Assembly (NCBI RefSeq): GCF_018991925.1
Contig: NW_024753828.1
Span: 5,670,339 to 5,734,338 of the forward strand
Source: Homarus americanus
Lineage: Eukaryota; Arthropoda; Malacostraca; Decapoda; Nephropidae
Length of the DNA stretch: 64,000 bases
Direction: 5' to 3'
Position 1 is the first letter of the stretch; every line of letters begins with the position of its first letter. Under the pieces are notes generated by a model. The model was not told where the DNA came from and did not search any database. It worked only from the letters and a program-made list of their open reading frames with translations. The position numbers and the translations under genes are program-made. Shown here piece after piece: positions 1 to 12,296 of the stretch.

Positions 1-33
1 TAAAATAATGCTATTCTTGTATTCTTATGGTAG

Positions 34-2625
34 GTTCCACCTCCATCTACCATGATGAAACAAGAACCAGAAGGAAGGGGTGTGAAGAGAGTAGCCCAAT
101 CACTTCCCGTCCAGCAACCTACATCACGTCCTCGTATAACTCCTCAGAAAGGCGTCACGGCTCACACTCCAACAGCACCAATCCCGTCACATCCAGAGGT
201 AAGCTCCATTGACTATATATATACACACCTCAGTGAAAGGGTGGATTGACAACACTTGGGTGTATCAGTCGGAAAAGTCCCTAACTGTGCCTATTAGATG
301 GGGATTGCAATGAAAAACATCTCTTGGTCAGTTTCTTATTGTAAATTAATATTACCTTGGATTATATGTTCAGTACTTAAATTTTGTCTCTCACAGGGTG
401 GTGATGTTGCAGAAACTGCTACAGTATCTCGTAGAGTGCCTCGTAAGGCTTCAGCAGGAGTTAGTAGTGTAACAGAGGCTTTGGCACCCAGAAGAGCACG
501 CAAAAGACAGGAAGCAGCAGCTGCAGCCGCAGCAGCAGCAGCAGCAGCAGCAGCGGCACAGTTGTCTTTGGCCAGTAAGTGACTATGCTTATGGATGCAT
601 TATGCAGCTTCCAAAGACAAGTCATGTAATAAAAAATTTAATGAACAGATGCCACTTGTTGCTGCTGCCAGCATTGATGTTTTTTACATTATTCATGAAT
701 ATTACTCAGGTATTGCTGTACAGTAATTGCTCCCATTTGCTCAGTATTGCAGTTCTCTAACCACTAGACTTCATATCTTTTGGCCATACACATGTTTGTG
801 TAAACTACTGTAGTTCACATCACTGTTGTCCTTCCAAGTGAGCTGAGGCCATCTACAGCATTCTACACAATATCATATTTACTAGTTTTATTAAAGAGGA
901 GCGAGTATAAGACTGATTAGTTTCTGTAGGTAAATGAGCAAAGGAAGGTACAGCATTTTGCAGGGCTGTTATATCCTTTACTTGCTTAGGTGGTGGTGAA
1001 ATGATAAACCTGATCTTAAGGAAATTTGTTTGAACCTTTAGGCATTCTTAGGGAAAGGCTTGGTAATTAGATTTATCACTATAGATTGAAAAAAAATAGT
1101 GTACTATATATTTATTTATTATTTCTCCAGGTGATGTAATGGTAAAACGTGAGCACGTTGAGGAACCGCTTCCAACCCCCATCGCCAATATCAAACAGGA
1201 GCGTCAGGAAGAAAGTCTGGCTACATCTCCCATTTTTTCCCGTACTTCAGGTATGTCCATTTGTTCTGTTGTCATCTGTACCTGAAGTTATGGTTAATGT
1301 TACAGTTAAGTATCTGTCAGCTGAAAAGTTTGGGACTGAGAGGCTTGTGTAAGATGGGTAATTACACAAGGTGGATATTACTGTGAACATGTGGCCAAGG
1401 AAAGCAATTGTGTCATCTTGATTATACGAGTACAGGTGTATTATTAGTTTCTGCAAGTAACTTACTTTATTTTTCTCTAACTCTCATTGTGTTTGGTTGT
1501 CTGTGATGAAAACTGTTCAACCGTGATTTTATGCTTTAAAAGAACATCCGACGTGGTAAATACCATGAGATTTGAATTATGTTTTTGTAATGGTAAACAT
1601 GAATTTCTGTCCAGTACAGTCCAGTCATCTCGAAAAGTCTGTGTCTCCTCCGAACTGAATTGGCATCGAATCAAAATGTGAGAATGCAGTGGTAGGTGTG
1701 CTGAGGCCATGAACTACATATTCTGTACCAGTGAACAGTCTTGGTTATAATGACCCTTACCAGAGGTTTAGAAAGTGGCAGGTAGACGGAAGTTTTGAGA
1801 CTATTGTGGAAGGAGAACACCGTACCAGAGAAAATGAATGATAGATAAGTCAGTTTTCCTTAATCCTGGCCACCGTGCACTGGGAAAGTCGTAAGTGCGG
1901 GTGGACGTAAGTCGAGTAGGCCGTAAGTTGGGGAGTGGCTGTATATACAATACAGGTAAAAGAAATAATTGTCCTAAGAGCAAATACGTAAAGGAAATAT
2001 ACATTTCTTTGTACACAAGTAAAAAGTCCCCCCCCCCCTCTTTCCCGGCCCGCAAATGTTATTCGCGGATTTGGCGATTCGCGACCATTTGAGAACCTAA
2101 TCTCCGTGAATTTGGGGGGTCCCCTGTACTTAATATGTTACAAGATTGCCAGACTTGATTTGCTACTATTCTTGTGCATTAGAAATGAAGATCAGGATGT
2201 AATGGTTATTTATTTATTTGTTTTTAGATACAATGTTGTCAACTATCGGAGAAGGTTTGGTCGAAGAGCTAATAACAGCAGAAAGTGAGTACAGTACAGT
2301 ACAGTATTATATATATTTCTAGTCTTGTGTGTTTACAGTTGTTGGTAACAGTATCTGGTAAAAAAAGGGTGAGATAATAGTGTATATTAGTAAATATTAT
2401 TATGTGTACTATGATTTTTTCTCTCACCTGTGTGTGTATGCAAAGAAAAGGGACTTTTGCCTATAACTAATGGTTTCCTTACTCCCCCCAGTGTTTGCAC
2501 CTTTACTACGACTGAGTCCACCGCCATCAGAGCGAGATTACATGTTCAATTTGGATGAGACGGAGGGCGTGTGTGACTTCTTTGATGTTCCAATGTTAAG
2601 TTCACTTAGTACAGATTTACCGTGA
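34..2625 (+). CDS. E2F: E2F-family transcription factor, C-terminal exons (partial, 5' end outside window)
   Basis: Five exons join in one frame: 34-198 (ends phase 0), 397-574 (phase 1), 1131-1250 (phase 1), 2228-2284 (phase 1) and 2492-2625 with stop TGA at 2623-2625. Every junction is AG/GT with good donors (GTAAGC, GTAAGT, GTATGT, GTGAGT). Together they encode 217 residues. The last exon holds the diagnostic block at 2536-2586, [17 protein letters not shown], which matches the acidic transactivation and pocket-protein-binding motif at the C-terminus of E2F1-3 proteins. In that family it contacts Rb-type pocket proteins and controls S-phase genes in the nucleus. Upstream exons here are Pro/Ser/Thr-rich, carry KQE sites ([15 protein letters not shown]) and include a 15-residue alanine run. 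The DNA-binding, leucine-zipper and marked-box exons must lie left of position 1. The family call is firm; the paralogue is not resolved. The core reads DFFD where DLFD is usual. Confidence 0.82.
514..558 (+). repeat. GCA/GCN trinucleotide run encoding 15 alanines in the E2F-like gene
   Basis: The second visible E2F exon contains 15 consecutive alanine codons, mostly GCA with interspersed GCT, GCC and GCG. The run sits after a basic stretch (RRARKRQE). Codon mixing at its start suggests older sequence and the pure GCA stretch suggests recent slippage. Length polymorphism would be expected. Confidence 0.9.
1840..2120. mobile_element. Possible degenerate DNA-transposon fragment in E2F intron
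   Basis: Within the 1251-2227 intron lies a GC-richer patch with repeated CGTAAGT-like words, a C10 run at about 2029 and a terminus-like stretch near 2105-2130 reading GGGGGGTCCCCTGTAC. Such ends resemble the short inverted ends of pogo/Tigger-type elements. No matching opposite end was found, so this is a weak call. Confidence 0.25.
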
Positions 2626-3183
2626 ATTTTATGAAATTTAAAAAGGAAAAAAAAATATTCTGTAGCATTAAGTGGATAGACAAGCACTTGCAAATCTCAT
2701 TGAGGGCAAATGTTAGGTCTTTTGTATGGCAGAAATGAACCACATATTGAGATGATCAAATGGTTCCTGGGGTTGACCAAAGGCTTAAAGAAGTATATTT
2801 AACAGTCCAAACAGTGTGGTATTCTATACTGAAGAGGTGTTTGCTAGTCTGGGTTCCTAGATAAGTTAGTGAGGGCAGAATAGTTGAGCATTAACTGGTC
2901 AGTAAAATATCTGTGTTGAGAATTGTTAGTTTGTCCAGTATGCACAAAGGAAACAAAAGGTATTTTGAGAATAGAGATGCATTAATATAAAAAATTAAAA
3001 TGTTATATTTGTAGGAGAGAAACTGGTTAAGATTTTTTCATTTATTTATCATTTTTTATTTATTTATTTATTTATTTAATTTTTTTTAAGGGTGTATGAA
3101 CAGTTTATCTTATGACCAAATTATCCTATGTGGGTCTACCAACGTTTTTTTCTTCACATGGCATGGATTAAAGGTCTTTCATA
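2626..3183 (+). other. Presumed start of the E2F 3' UTR
   Basis: No coding potential was seen after the TGA at 2623-2625. The stretch is AT-rich with a TTTA-repeat patch at about 3053-3078. AATAAA-type signals occur far downstream (for example about 4488, 7884 and 10,613), so the real 3' end cannot be fixed from sequence alone. Confidence 0.4.
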
Positions 3184-4023
3184 AGTGGTCCCTCGGTTAA
3201 CGAACACAATTCGTTCCAGAAAGTCGTTTGTTAACCAAAAATTTTGTTAACTGAATCCATTGTTTCAATGGGATATTGGGTAATTGGTTCCAGCTCACTG
3301 AAAAGTACATACGAAATAAAAAAAAAATGCAGTAAAGTACACTTACTTTGAGGTGTGTATGTAGAAGGCTCCTGGTTGATGATGATGATGGGAATTAGAA
3401 GTGGGGTGGAGGAGAAGGGAGAAGAGAAGGAAGTGGGGATGGAGGAGAAATCACCTTTAAGTGGAACCATCCTTGATGCCGTCATTTCACCAATAAAATT
3501 TTAAGTTCACTAGGTGTAATTCAAGATTATTTTCTTTAAATCAACACTGCACTGTGCTATATATTATCAATATGTTAACTAAATTTCAGAATGACCATTA
3601 ATTTCAATGAAAAATGCAAAAACATTCAAGACACCAACAAAATAGATGTTCACTCCACTGTTTTCGAAGCCAAACTGACGCCTTGTGGCTGAGTCAAGCT
3701 GCTGATGGGCGCACAAAGAACTAGTTCCCTGTACTGCATATATTATCAATATGTTAAATAAGTGTTAAAATGACTAATAATTTTAATAAAAAAAATGCAA
3801 AAATATTAAAGAGCACAACTTTATTGATATTTACTCCACTGGAAACAAATGAAAACATAGAACAGATTACTGAATTGGCAGACTAGCCCATCAGCTGATG
3901 CTCACAATAAAACGTGATGTTCGTAAGGATTTCGTTAATCAAATTTTTTTTCATTAACTGAATTGAAGATTCTTATGGAAGGTAATTCGTTAACCGAACC
4001 GTTCGTTAAGCGAGGGACCACTG
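3184..4023. mobile_element. Non-autonomous pogo/Tigger-like DNA transposon (MITE), about 840 bp
   Basis: The left end AGTGGTCCCTCGGTTAACG (3184 onward) is the inverse of the right end TTAAGCGAGGGACCACTG, which finishes at 4023. Ends of the CAGTGGTCCCTCG type flanked by TA are typical of pogo/Tigger elements. TA dinucleotides flank both sides (3182-3183 and 4024-4025). Several GTTAAC words lie just inside both ends and may be transposase-binding sites. There is no transposase coding. The interior holds two diverged direct copies of about 110 bp (about 3551-3660 and 3731-3842), sharing ATATTATCAATATGTTAA and TTTACTCCACTG-like words. Family assignment rests on end sequence and TA flanks. Confidence 0.7.
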
Positions 4024-4025
4024 TA

Positions 4026-5095
4026 TATACTGTATATGTCTGATGTATTGTAGGTTATTGATTATGATCATGAGTGTCAGATGGAAAAGTGTTAGCTCTG
4101 TCTGGAGCATGAGATCCCACCCACAATTTTAAGATTTCCTTAAGTTGATGTGTGCGTGTGAAAGCTTATGATAATGTAGACGTTCTGCAGTTGGGTTTAA
4201 ATATCGAAGTGAGAATGTTTAGGAGTGTAAGAATCCATATCTTGTTGATGATTGTTATTATGATATATATTTTTGTGATTCAGTAAAGCCATGTATCAGC
4301 TATAGACCGAGTCATGGTCAGGGATTTTCTGATAATCTTAAAAATCAGAGTTAGATTGTACAACCTATTTTTTTGCTTAAGCTGTAGACGTCCTCACCTA
4401 GTCATTACTACGGATTGTTTGCCTCTCTTCTGTTTTAATTTATTATAGTATGTGTCTCTGTGATGGTAATTCTTTTCATTAAGTTGTAATAAATTTTAGG
4501 CTGTTTGTTAGAATTTCAGGATATTGACAAAAATGATTCTTTAAGATTCATGAGTTCATAACTAATTTTGTGGTAAAAGAATATCTTAGAATTTGTGCAG
4601 CTGAAGTTACTGACATTATAGTGAAGGTTAAATGATTAATTTTGCGTTCAATTTAATGATTGCTGAATTTTTTGTTCTCGGTAGCAAATATTTAGCATAA
4701 AGCAGGATGATTGGTTGACCTGTTATGTTTACTGTTACGTAAACAGTAGATGAAGAGTCTGGTGATTGACTTTTTATTAAGTCAGAAGTAACTGTGATGA
4801 TTAAGTTATGCTAAATATCTTGTTCATATTTATTTAAGGACTATAGGTGTATTGTGGTTCAATTAAGAAATAGCATCACTCATTTTTATTGCCTTTACCA
4901 AAGCGAGGTTTGCCACTCACAAGGAAACGTTTCATATCAGACTATACGTGGTATATGACTTTTGTGTCAGAATATGCTCAACGTGTAAACTTGGACTAGG
5001 AACCTTTCAGGATATTGCCAAGACCAAAGACTGCTATTTAATTGACAATTAGGATGGGCTTAACTGTGTGAACACAGTTCATAAAAATAGAGATC
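4026..5095. other. Non-coding AT-rich stretch, no gene seen
   Basis: No ORF with recognisable content was seen on either strand. An AATAAA at about 4488 is followed by T/G-rich sequence and could be a polyadenylation signal for the upstream E2F transcript; this is unproven. Confidence 0.4.
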
Positions 5096-5340
5096 TTGCC
5101 ACCTTGTAAGCATTTCTGGGTAATTGGTGTCAAGCTCTTGTTACCTTGTAATTAATGCTGGTTTCTAGATGTCAAAAATTTGCCATCTTATAAACATTGC
5201 CAATTACAAGGTGTCAAGAGCTTGCCACCTTGTGAACATTGCTAATTGCATGGTCTTAAGTTTTTGCCACCCTGTGCACATTATGAGGTACAAGGTGTCA
5301 AATTTTGTCACCTTGTAAACCTTGCCAGTTACAAGGTGTC
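5096..5340. repeat. Tandem array of about 55-bp units each containing an inverted repeat
   Basis: Four to five diverged units share CACCTTGTAAACATTGCC followed by AATTACAAGGTGTCAAG. Within a unit CACCTTGTAA pairs with TTACAAGGTG over a short loop, so each unit can form a 10-bp hairpin. Copies differ by many substitutions, but the pairing segments are the best-kept part. Confidence 0.7.
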
Positions 5341-8300
5341 ATTACAAGTAGTACAAAGTCCGGCTGCAGTATTATTGTGAGTTCACCGCTACTGGCACCA
5401 CTGGCACGAAGACATTGATAATGAGTTTTTTTTTATTGATTTGAAATATCGATATTTTAAGTAACTTCTGAATAAGCTCTATGAAAGATCATTGGCCAGC
5501 AAGCCAAGTAGAGTTGGGCCCATTATCAATCTGGAGCTACACATCTGTAAACATAGGTTGACTTGCTTGGTTGTTTGTGACTAGCTTGTGCTACATGCAC
5601 TTCGTATATATTTCCTGACCAGTGTCGCCCAACGTCGCAGTTTGGTCTTATATCTAAGCCGGCAACTTTTATTTTAGTAGACCAAAGAGTCTGAGGAGAG
5701 TTTTCAGCGGTGAAAAAATATTTATTACGATTGTCAGATCCTTAATAAGAAATTCTTTTTAGTTTATAATTTTAAAAGTTTTTGTAAATTAATACCCGGT
5801 CTGGAATATTGCCGTTTCTGATGGGAGGTACGACTGCTCATTTTTTTATTATTATTCTTATTATTATTTAATTTTTTTTTTTTTTTTGTAGTTAAAATCC
5901 TCAAGCTAACATGGCCACCTTCAAGAACTTAACAAGTTACAGAAATCATTCCTTTTGGTGGTTAGTTTGGTCAGGGTTTTTTCTTATTCCCTTAATTTTT
6001 CTCTTGTGTTTTTAATTTAAATTTAGTTGATGTGAAAAGTTTATTAGTTCATACCATGTATGGAGTTGATGGGATATATTTATATGCATCACCCTAGTTC
6101 ATTGTTGTAATGTGTGTGTATTGAATCACATTGCCAGAAAAGGAGTTGATGTGTTTGATATCACATTCCAGGGTCTATAGCTAAATTAGCTACAGAGGGT
6201 CCATGATTGTTACAGATGTGTTGTGTAATAAGGGTCCATACTACTGCATATTGTGTCATACCTAAAGAGGAAGGCCCTTAATCTCATGTTTTTGTCCTAT
6301 CTTATGAGATTTTTTAATGCTTAAAAAGTGGAAAAATGTTTTATGCTAAGCAGTTGTTCATTTACACTTGTTTAATAAAGGAAGCACATTTAGGAAAAAT
6401 TTTCAAGAACAAATGTTTATACAAATAGTACTGAAGAGTTGGTGGAATTCAGGTGTATATTCCCCTGATGTGAGTGATGAGGTGTTGTAAACCTCCTCTC
6501 AGTGAACTGTTGTTGGTACCGTCCATTTTATGGTCACTTGCTGAAAATCTACAAGTACGGTAAAGTCTCCCCTAACTGGAAGAATTTGTTTGTTGCAAGT
6601 TTGGTTACAGGGAAATTTCGGTTACTCAAATGTTACCTTATCCAAACAAAAGTATCATTATACTGTTCATGATATTTTTCAATAACTCATGCAATTTTCC
6701 AGATTATAATTACACAACCAACAAAACTTCTCCCATATCATTGGAAAATATTGGTGAAAGATTTATAAAAAAAATAATAATGAAGCACACTCCATGAATA
6801 CCACTTGTTCTGTACTTTAATGTTCACAGCAGTACATTTAAACCTAATCCATACAGTAAAATTATACCAAACTAATGGAATTTAGATACATAACAGTAAA
6901 GGGTATTGTTTTCTATTAAAGGGTGTAGAATTATAAGTGTCCTATTGTAGGCACAGTCTCTGCAACAATTACTTTGTCGAAGTTAGCAGTACTCAGTCTG
7001 GTTCTACATAAATTTTCTTTTACTGGCTGTCCTGGCTTAGCCTTTTAGGATTGTTGCTACAACATTTTTCAACCATATTGTATATCATGATGGTCACTTC
7101 CCATATTATTTTCCTTTATTAGTATGTTCATGAACTCTACATTTTTAAAAATCATTTCAGTGTCAACATGGGTGTTACTTAGGCATAGATCATTTGTTAC
7201 TTAATGCACAGAATAAAAAAAATTCAAGGGGGAAATCTGAGTGCCACTAAACATTTAAATCAAAAGAGCAGACAAGGGGACTGTAAAGGTCAAATGGGGA
7301 GAGTAAAAGAGGGTGCTGGCCAGTGAAGGAGAGAAGGGAACCACACTATGAAAGGTTGTGACAGCCAATCTGTGCTGTAACCCACCTGCCAAAATCAAAG
7401 CACAATGTGTATTAGCATGTTTACAGATTACACTGAACTGGATTATTTCATGAGTAACTGAAATGAGGGAAACCTCAGAAATAACGGAGAGCTTCCAAAT
7501 CCATTTTTTGGATGTTTTTGCATAAGGGAGACTTTGCTGTCTTGTGTACAGTATTTAGTATATGGTGTACAGGAAATGTATATTTTCCTGTGTTTAATAC
7601 ACTCAAGATACAATATCCTGTGGTTGCCTAAACCTTGGGACAAACCCACAGAATATAATTTATCTACACTTTGGTTTCAGAGTTAATAAAGTGTATATGA
7701 AATAGTTTCATAAGAGAAGTGTAACTAATGCTGTTGAAAGTTGTCCCTTGATATATTACATGAAACATTGTACAGAATCTTGTTTGTATGTTAGAAAGAT
7801 AGTTATTACAGTTTAGTTTGGGAAGCATCAGTGGATATTTTCCTTTAAGTGAAATGGATGGCTGCAAGCAGAATGGTTCACAATAAAGCTTAATTATTCA
7901 ATAAAACTCCTGAATAACTGTAGAAGCTTCCTGCTCCACCACTTGTGTGGCCAATATTTCCCAGTTTTCTACAGCACTGAAGAAATCATTTAATTTAGCA
8001 CGGAGGGAAAAACAGTAACATTTCAGGTTTTAGTACAGTAGTACTCCTGCATGGTTTTCTTATAAATCAAAGGTACAAAGTATTATTACGTTATTTTCTC
8101 TAAGGTGTATTTAACGGTAACTTATGACAAGCCTGCAAATTCTCGATAATATTCTGTAATTAACCCCCTCCATTCTCCCCTCTCCGCCCCACAAAGGAAA
8201 ATTAAGCAAACGTGTTTTAATTTTTTCCTGCTTTTTTTCCCGCTATTGAATTTGCCTCATTTTTCTTGTCATATTGTAAATGGTATTATGACTTCAGTTT

Positions 8301-11215
8301 CAATAAGTGAGCTCCTGTAGTATAATATTTATACTGTACAGTATTCATGTTTTCATGTAACATTTCCATTTTGTGTCACAACAGTCTTGATACTGTTATT
8401 TATTTACAAAGATGTACAGTATTGGAGAAACCATTTGTGATGTGATCTGGTTTATTCAACAATTGTATTAAATGGCAGTTGAATTTTCAAAATTTACTTG
8501 CTGTGCACTGTTATCTCTGCTCCGTATGGTGTACCAGCAGCCACCAGCCAAAAGATTCCTTACGGTTGCATTCCAACCCCTCTTGTATTAAACACCAAGC
8601 TGTAACATTCAAATTACAGTAGTATATATTTGGTGAGATAATTAAAGTTCAGAATTTCAGATTGAAATAACGTTGCAAGGGCTTTAACCCTTTGGTTACC
8701 ATAAGACTATATTGGTGTGGCCAAGCCTCAAGCCATCTTGTCTAGTTCCTTTTTATTGTTCACGTTGTTCCTTCCAAATGAAAGTAAATAACCCGGAGGA
8801 ACCGTGTACTGTATTGTCTGAATCTTCATGAACTAGAGGTATTATCTTTCAAAGATAATAGAAATATCAGTAGAGCGTACCCTCATTTGGTGTACAGTAT
8901 TTCTTACCTGATATTAGTCCACTAGACTGATGGATTATCTTCAGTTTCCAAAAATAACTTTTTTTCAGTTTTATAGGACAGGATTTGTCTGAGTCAGGAA
9001 GTTTGTAATATCAGGATCACTGTTTAGTGCTCATTTAAATTTTTTTACCAGAAACAATGTGGCTAGTAATGCTTTTTTTCTCATGATTAATTTAAAGAGC
9101 AATTAATAAAGCTTTCCTAGGTCCTTCCTTTCTCAAACATGATTTTGACCCAAGAGTGTTGCACCTTCTGGTATATGGTTGTGATGATTTGCTTTCAGAT
9201 TGCTTAATTTAGTCATGAACAGTCAAAGCATTGTCTTGCTGTCAAGAATGTATATGAAATATTTTACTCATTAATGCCTTGTATGTATTTCTATCAAACT
9301 TACCAGAATATCCAGTTATATGAGGTGGAAGAGGTGCACTAAACCTCCCAAGAAACTAAATTTATCATCTGTCCAAGTCCAGAGAAAGCATATGTACAGT
9401 TCTTGGTATATTAAGACTTGAGCATTGCCCAGCTGCACCATGAATTGTCTTTTGCTATTCATGTTCATTAGTAATATATTTTCATTCATTCTTCCACATT
9501 TGGACACAATTTTTCTTGCCGGTGCACTGCCTCTAGTCATTCCTCTGGTGCACGCCACTGACTCAATCCTTGACCATAAAAGCACAGTAATTGACTTGCC
9601 TCATCTTTGTGAAGTTTACTGCCCTCTCCTACAGTATTTGCTTTCCTCAGCTTTTTATTGATTATGCTCTATGTGCCCTTGCAACATCGGTCGATAATGA
9701 TAATTTTCAATTCATATGAAAGAATTTTTGTGCCAACCAAGTGTAGGTATCTGTGTCCACACCGTAGTTAAATTTTACACCAGAAGGAGAAATTTTGCAA
9801 TTAGTGTTTCCTATGTTTTGATCATATGTCTGTTAATTATCCAAGGTCTTATTGGGACACTGGATGATTCTAATACTCGCCTTCAGCTCTGTCTAAGTTA
9901 TGGTACCAGTCCTACCTATCTTGAGTAAGAAATGCAAACTCTGGTCTATGGTGTACCCAAATACCATTGAAGGCATTTCCTTGTGTAAAAGCATTCTCTC
10001 CCATGGGCTACATTTATTCTGCTGCTCATATTGTGGGAGTGTATATGTTATGAAATCCCATACTGATCATCACAAACTTCACATTTCATATCTTCATGCT
10101 CTATTGGATTCTCCCTGCCTAATGGCTGCTCTGTAAAGCTTACTGTACATACTATTAACCAAAGGAAAGTAGGGAATTAACCAGTCAGTGGATATAGTAC
10201 AGTATATGAAAATTTGGGGATTATTTAAGCAATTTATAATAAATAACAGTCTTACAGTAACAGATGTATCTTGTATTCACAGAACAATGGAGACATCTGT
10301 ATGTAGTACAGTATACAGTACATTGAAAATTCTTTCACAGGAACTTCTGACATGAACTTGTACTAAAAAATTTAAGAGCATCTCTTATGGATTAATGCTC
10401 GAGAAGGTTGGGTGTGATTGTAAAGGTAATTAAAGGCTGTAGTGGGCTCAGGTGGTGGAGGTTAGGGTATGGTTTTCAGTTGTGGTGAAGATGACACATG
10501 TCTGTTGCCAACAGCAACTGCTCATCCACACCACCAGTCTGCCAGCTAACTTCAAGCCAGTCTTGTAAACTGTAAATAATGTGTTGCTCTCATTTATTTC
10601 CCTTTGTACAAAAACAATAAAATTCTCTCAATTTCATGGACTTTATTACAATAAACTGTTACTGTTATATATATGCTTTCATAGTGAAAAGTTATTGTAA
10701 CCAAGAGTGTTTGTTTATAAGTTGGTCCATAATATAGTGCACAATATTAAAATTACATTGTATGTACTTAGCTCATGCTGTTATACTGAAGAGTTCTTTG
10801 GAAGTTTTTTGAAAATTACCTTGTGTATGTGTGCCCACTTGACTACCAACTACAGGGAGGTCCATTTCACTCATTGTGACTCGTATCAATTTAACTTTTC
10901 ATTTCCACTATGCTTAATGCGTATCTATCCCACATATCCATCTGATACAGTACTCCTATTGCATCTAGTATGTGGATGGCCTTCTCCCTCACCTCATCTT
11001 CCCACTCCTGCATCAAGACCTTACTCTTCACCACCCATTCTAACATATAGCCTCTTCTGTTTACCTTTTCCACCCTTGAATACTGTACTTCTAACTCCCA
11101 TGAAATGGGGAGGTGTAAATAATAAACCCTCCTATCAGTTCCACCCTTTCTCACACCAGCCCCATTTAATTTATCCCATTCCCCATATTCAGAGGCAAGG
11201 GAGAAGGAAAAATGA
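5341..11215. other. Long non-coding stretch, no supported gene
   Basis: Only short random ORFs occur here. The sequence is AT-rich and has scattered TACAGTA words and several AATAAA signals (7884, 7901, 10,613, 10,651). The stretch around 10,560-10,660 with two close AATAAA signals resembles a transcript 3' end on the + strand, but no coding exon could be attached to it. A piece at 8684-8700 (TTTAACCCTTTGGTTACC) resembles one end of the piggyBac-like MITE described at 42,009. Confidence 0.4.
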
Positions 11216-11504
11216 GAGTCCCCAATTTACAAACACCTGCACTTACTAACAGGTCCCAATGCAGTACTGTACTGTATAGTACAGTACTATGTTCATCACA
11301 AAAATCTGTAACTAATATTCCATATTTCAACAGTTTATAATGTTTGATATCACTTAATTTACATAATTTGTTATGTATGGGATATTGTTATTACTGTATT
11401 GCTGTTTTTTTATGGGCAGGTATGTGTTTTAACCTAACTTATAGAAATAACTTCTGACTTACCAACAGGGTCCTGGAACATAACCCGTTCATAACTCGGG
11501 GACT
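11216..11504. mobile_element. MITE with pogo/mariner-like inverted ends, about 290 bp
   Basis: The left end AGTCCCCAATTTACAAAC is followed by ACTTACTAACAGGTCCC. The right end is its diverged inverse: read in reverse complement it begins CAGTCCCCGAGTTATGAACG and continues to CCTGTTGGTAAGT. Shared end and subterminal blocks in opposite orientation define a small inverted-repeat element. CAGTCCCCG-type ends occur in Tc1/mariner-pogo families. There is no transposase coding. Confidence 0.55.
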
Positions 11505-12209
11505 GCCTGTGTGTATACTGTATACCTGTATTAAATTTACAGTATAATAAACATTTATTGGTATCAGAAGAAACAAAATGAAGAATACCACAACAAAAAA
11601 TTTTGTGATACTAATGTACAATGAGCAGGACCACTAAACTTATTACAGTAGTTCATGTAATAAAACTACAGTATGTGGGTTCTTGGCCGCTCCTGTACTA
11701 AAGAATACTGTATCACTTTTGGCCTAATTTATTGTCTCTGAAAAATTAAATTTAATGTATTTACCTGAAATTTTAATTTTCTGCTTATTTATTGATTTTT
11801 TATTGGGTTTCAAGTAAAGTGTTTAGTACATAAACTATGGTATTGAATTTTTTTATTTTGTTTTCATTGGCTTAATATGAAGGCGACTCTTGGCCAAAAT
11901 TCAAAGAACTTTTTTATTGTTTTCAAACATTCAAATCAAATTACTCCAAATCTTTTGATTCTGTCTAGTGAGAACAAATATTAAAGGTTTAAAATTTTTG
12001 AGCTTGTGAAAATAAAAGAAACTAAAAACATGCCTCTTCATGCTGCTTTTGTCCATGAATTATCGAGACAAACTAGGTTTTACATGATACATTTCCAGAT
12101 GATACACACCAGACAAACCCAATCTAACCAAATACAGTACAGTAACCTCTCTGGATTGTACTTGAGGGTTGGCGACCATAGTCCTCTGCCTTTTTTATAT
12201 ATATATACA

Positions 12210-12212
<3 letters not shown>
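11505..12212. other. AT-rich non-coding stretch
   Basis: No gene, RNA or element boundary was recognised. Short ORFs here have no recognisable composition. Confidence 0.4.

Positions 12213-12293
<81 letters not shown>
12213..12293. repeat. (TA)n microsatellite, about 80 bp
   Basis: Near-pure TA dinucleotides with one CAGTGTG interruption just upstream. The Tyr-Ile runs translated through it are not protein. Confidence 0.95.

Positions 12294-12296
<3 letters not shown>

Noticed and set aside
9425..10136. Short hydrophobic ORFs (70-78 residues)
   Set aside because: AT-rich sequence gives Leu/Ile/Phe-rich ORFs by chance; there is no start context, splice support or family resemblance.
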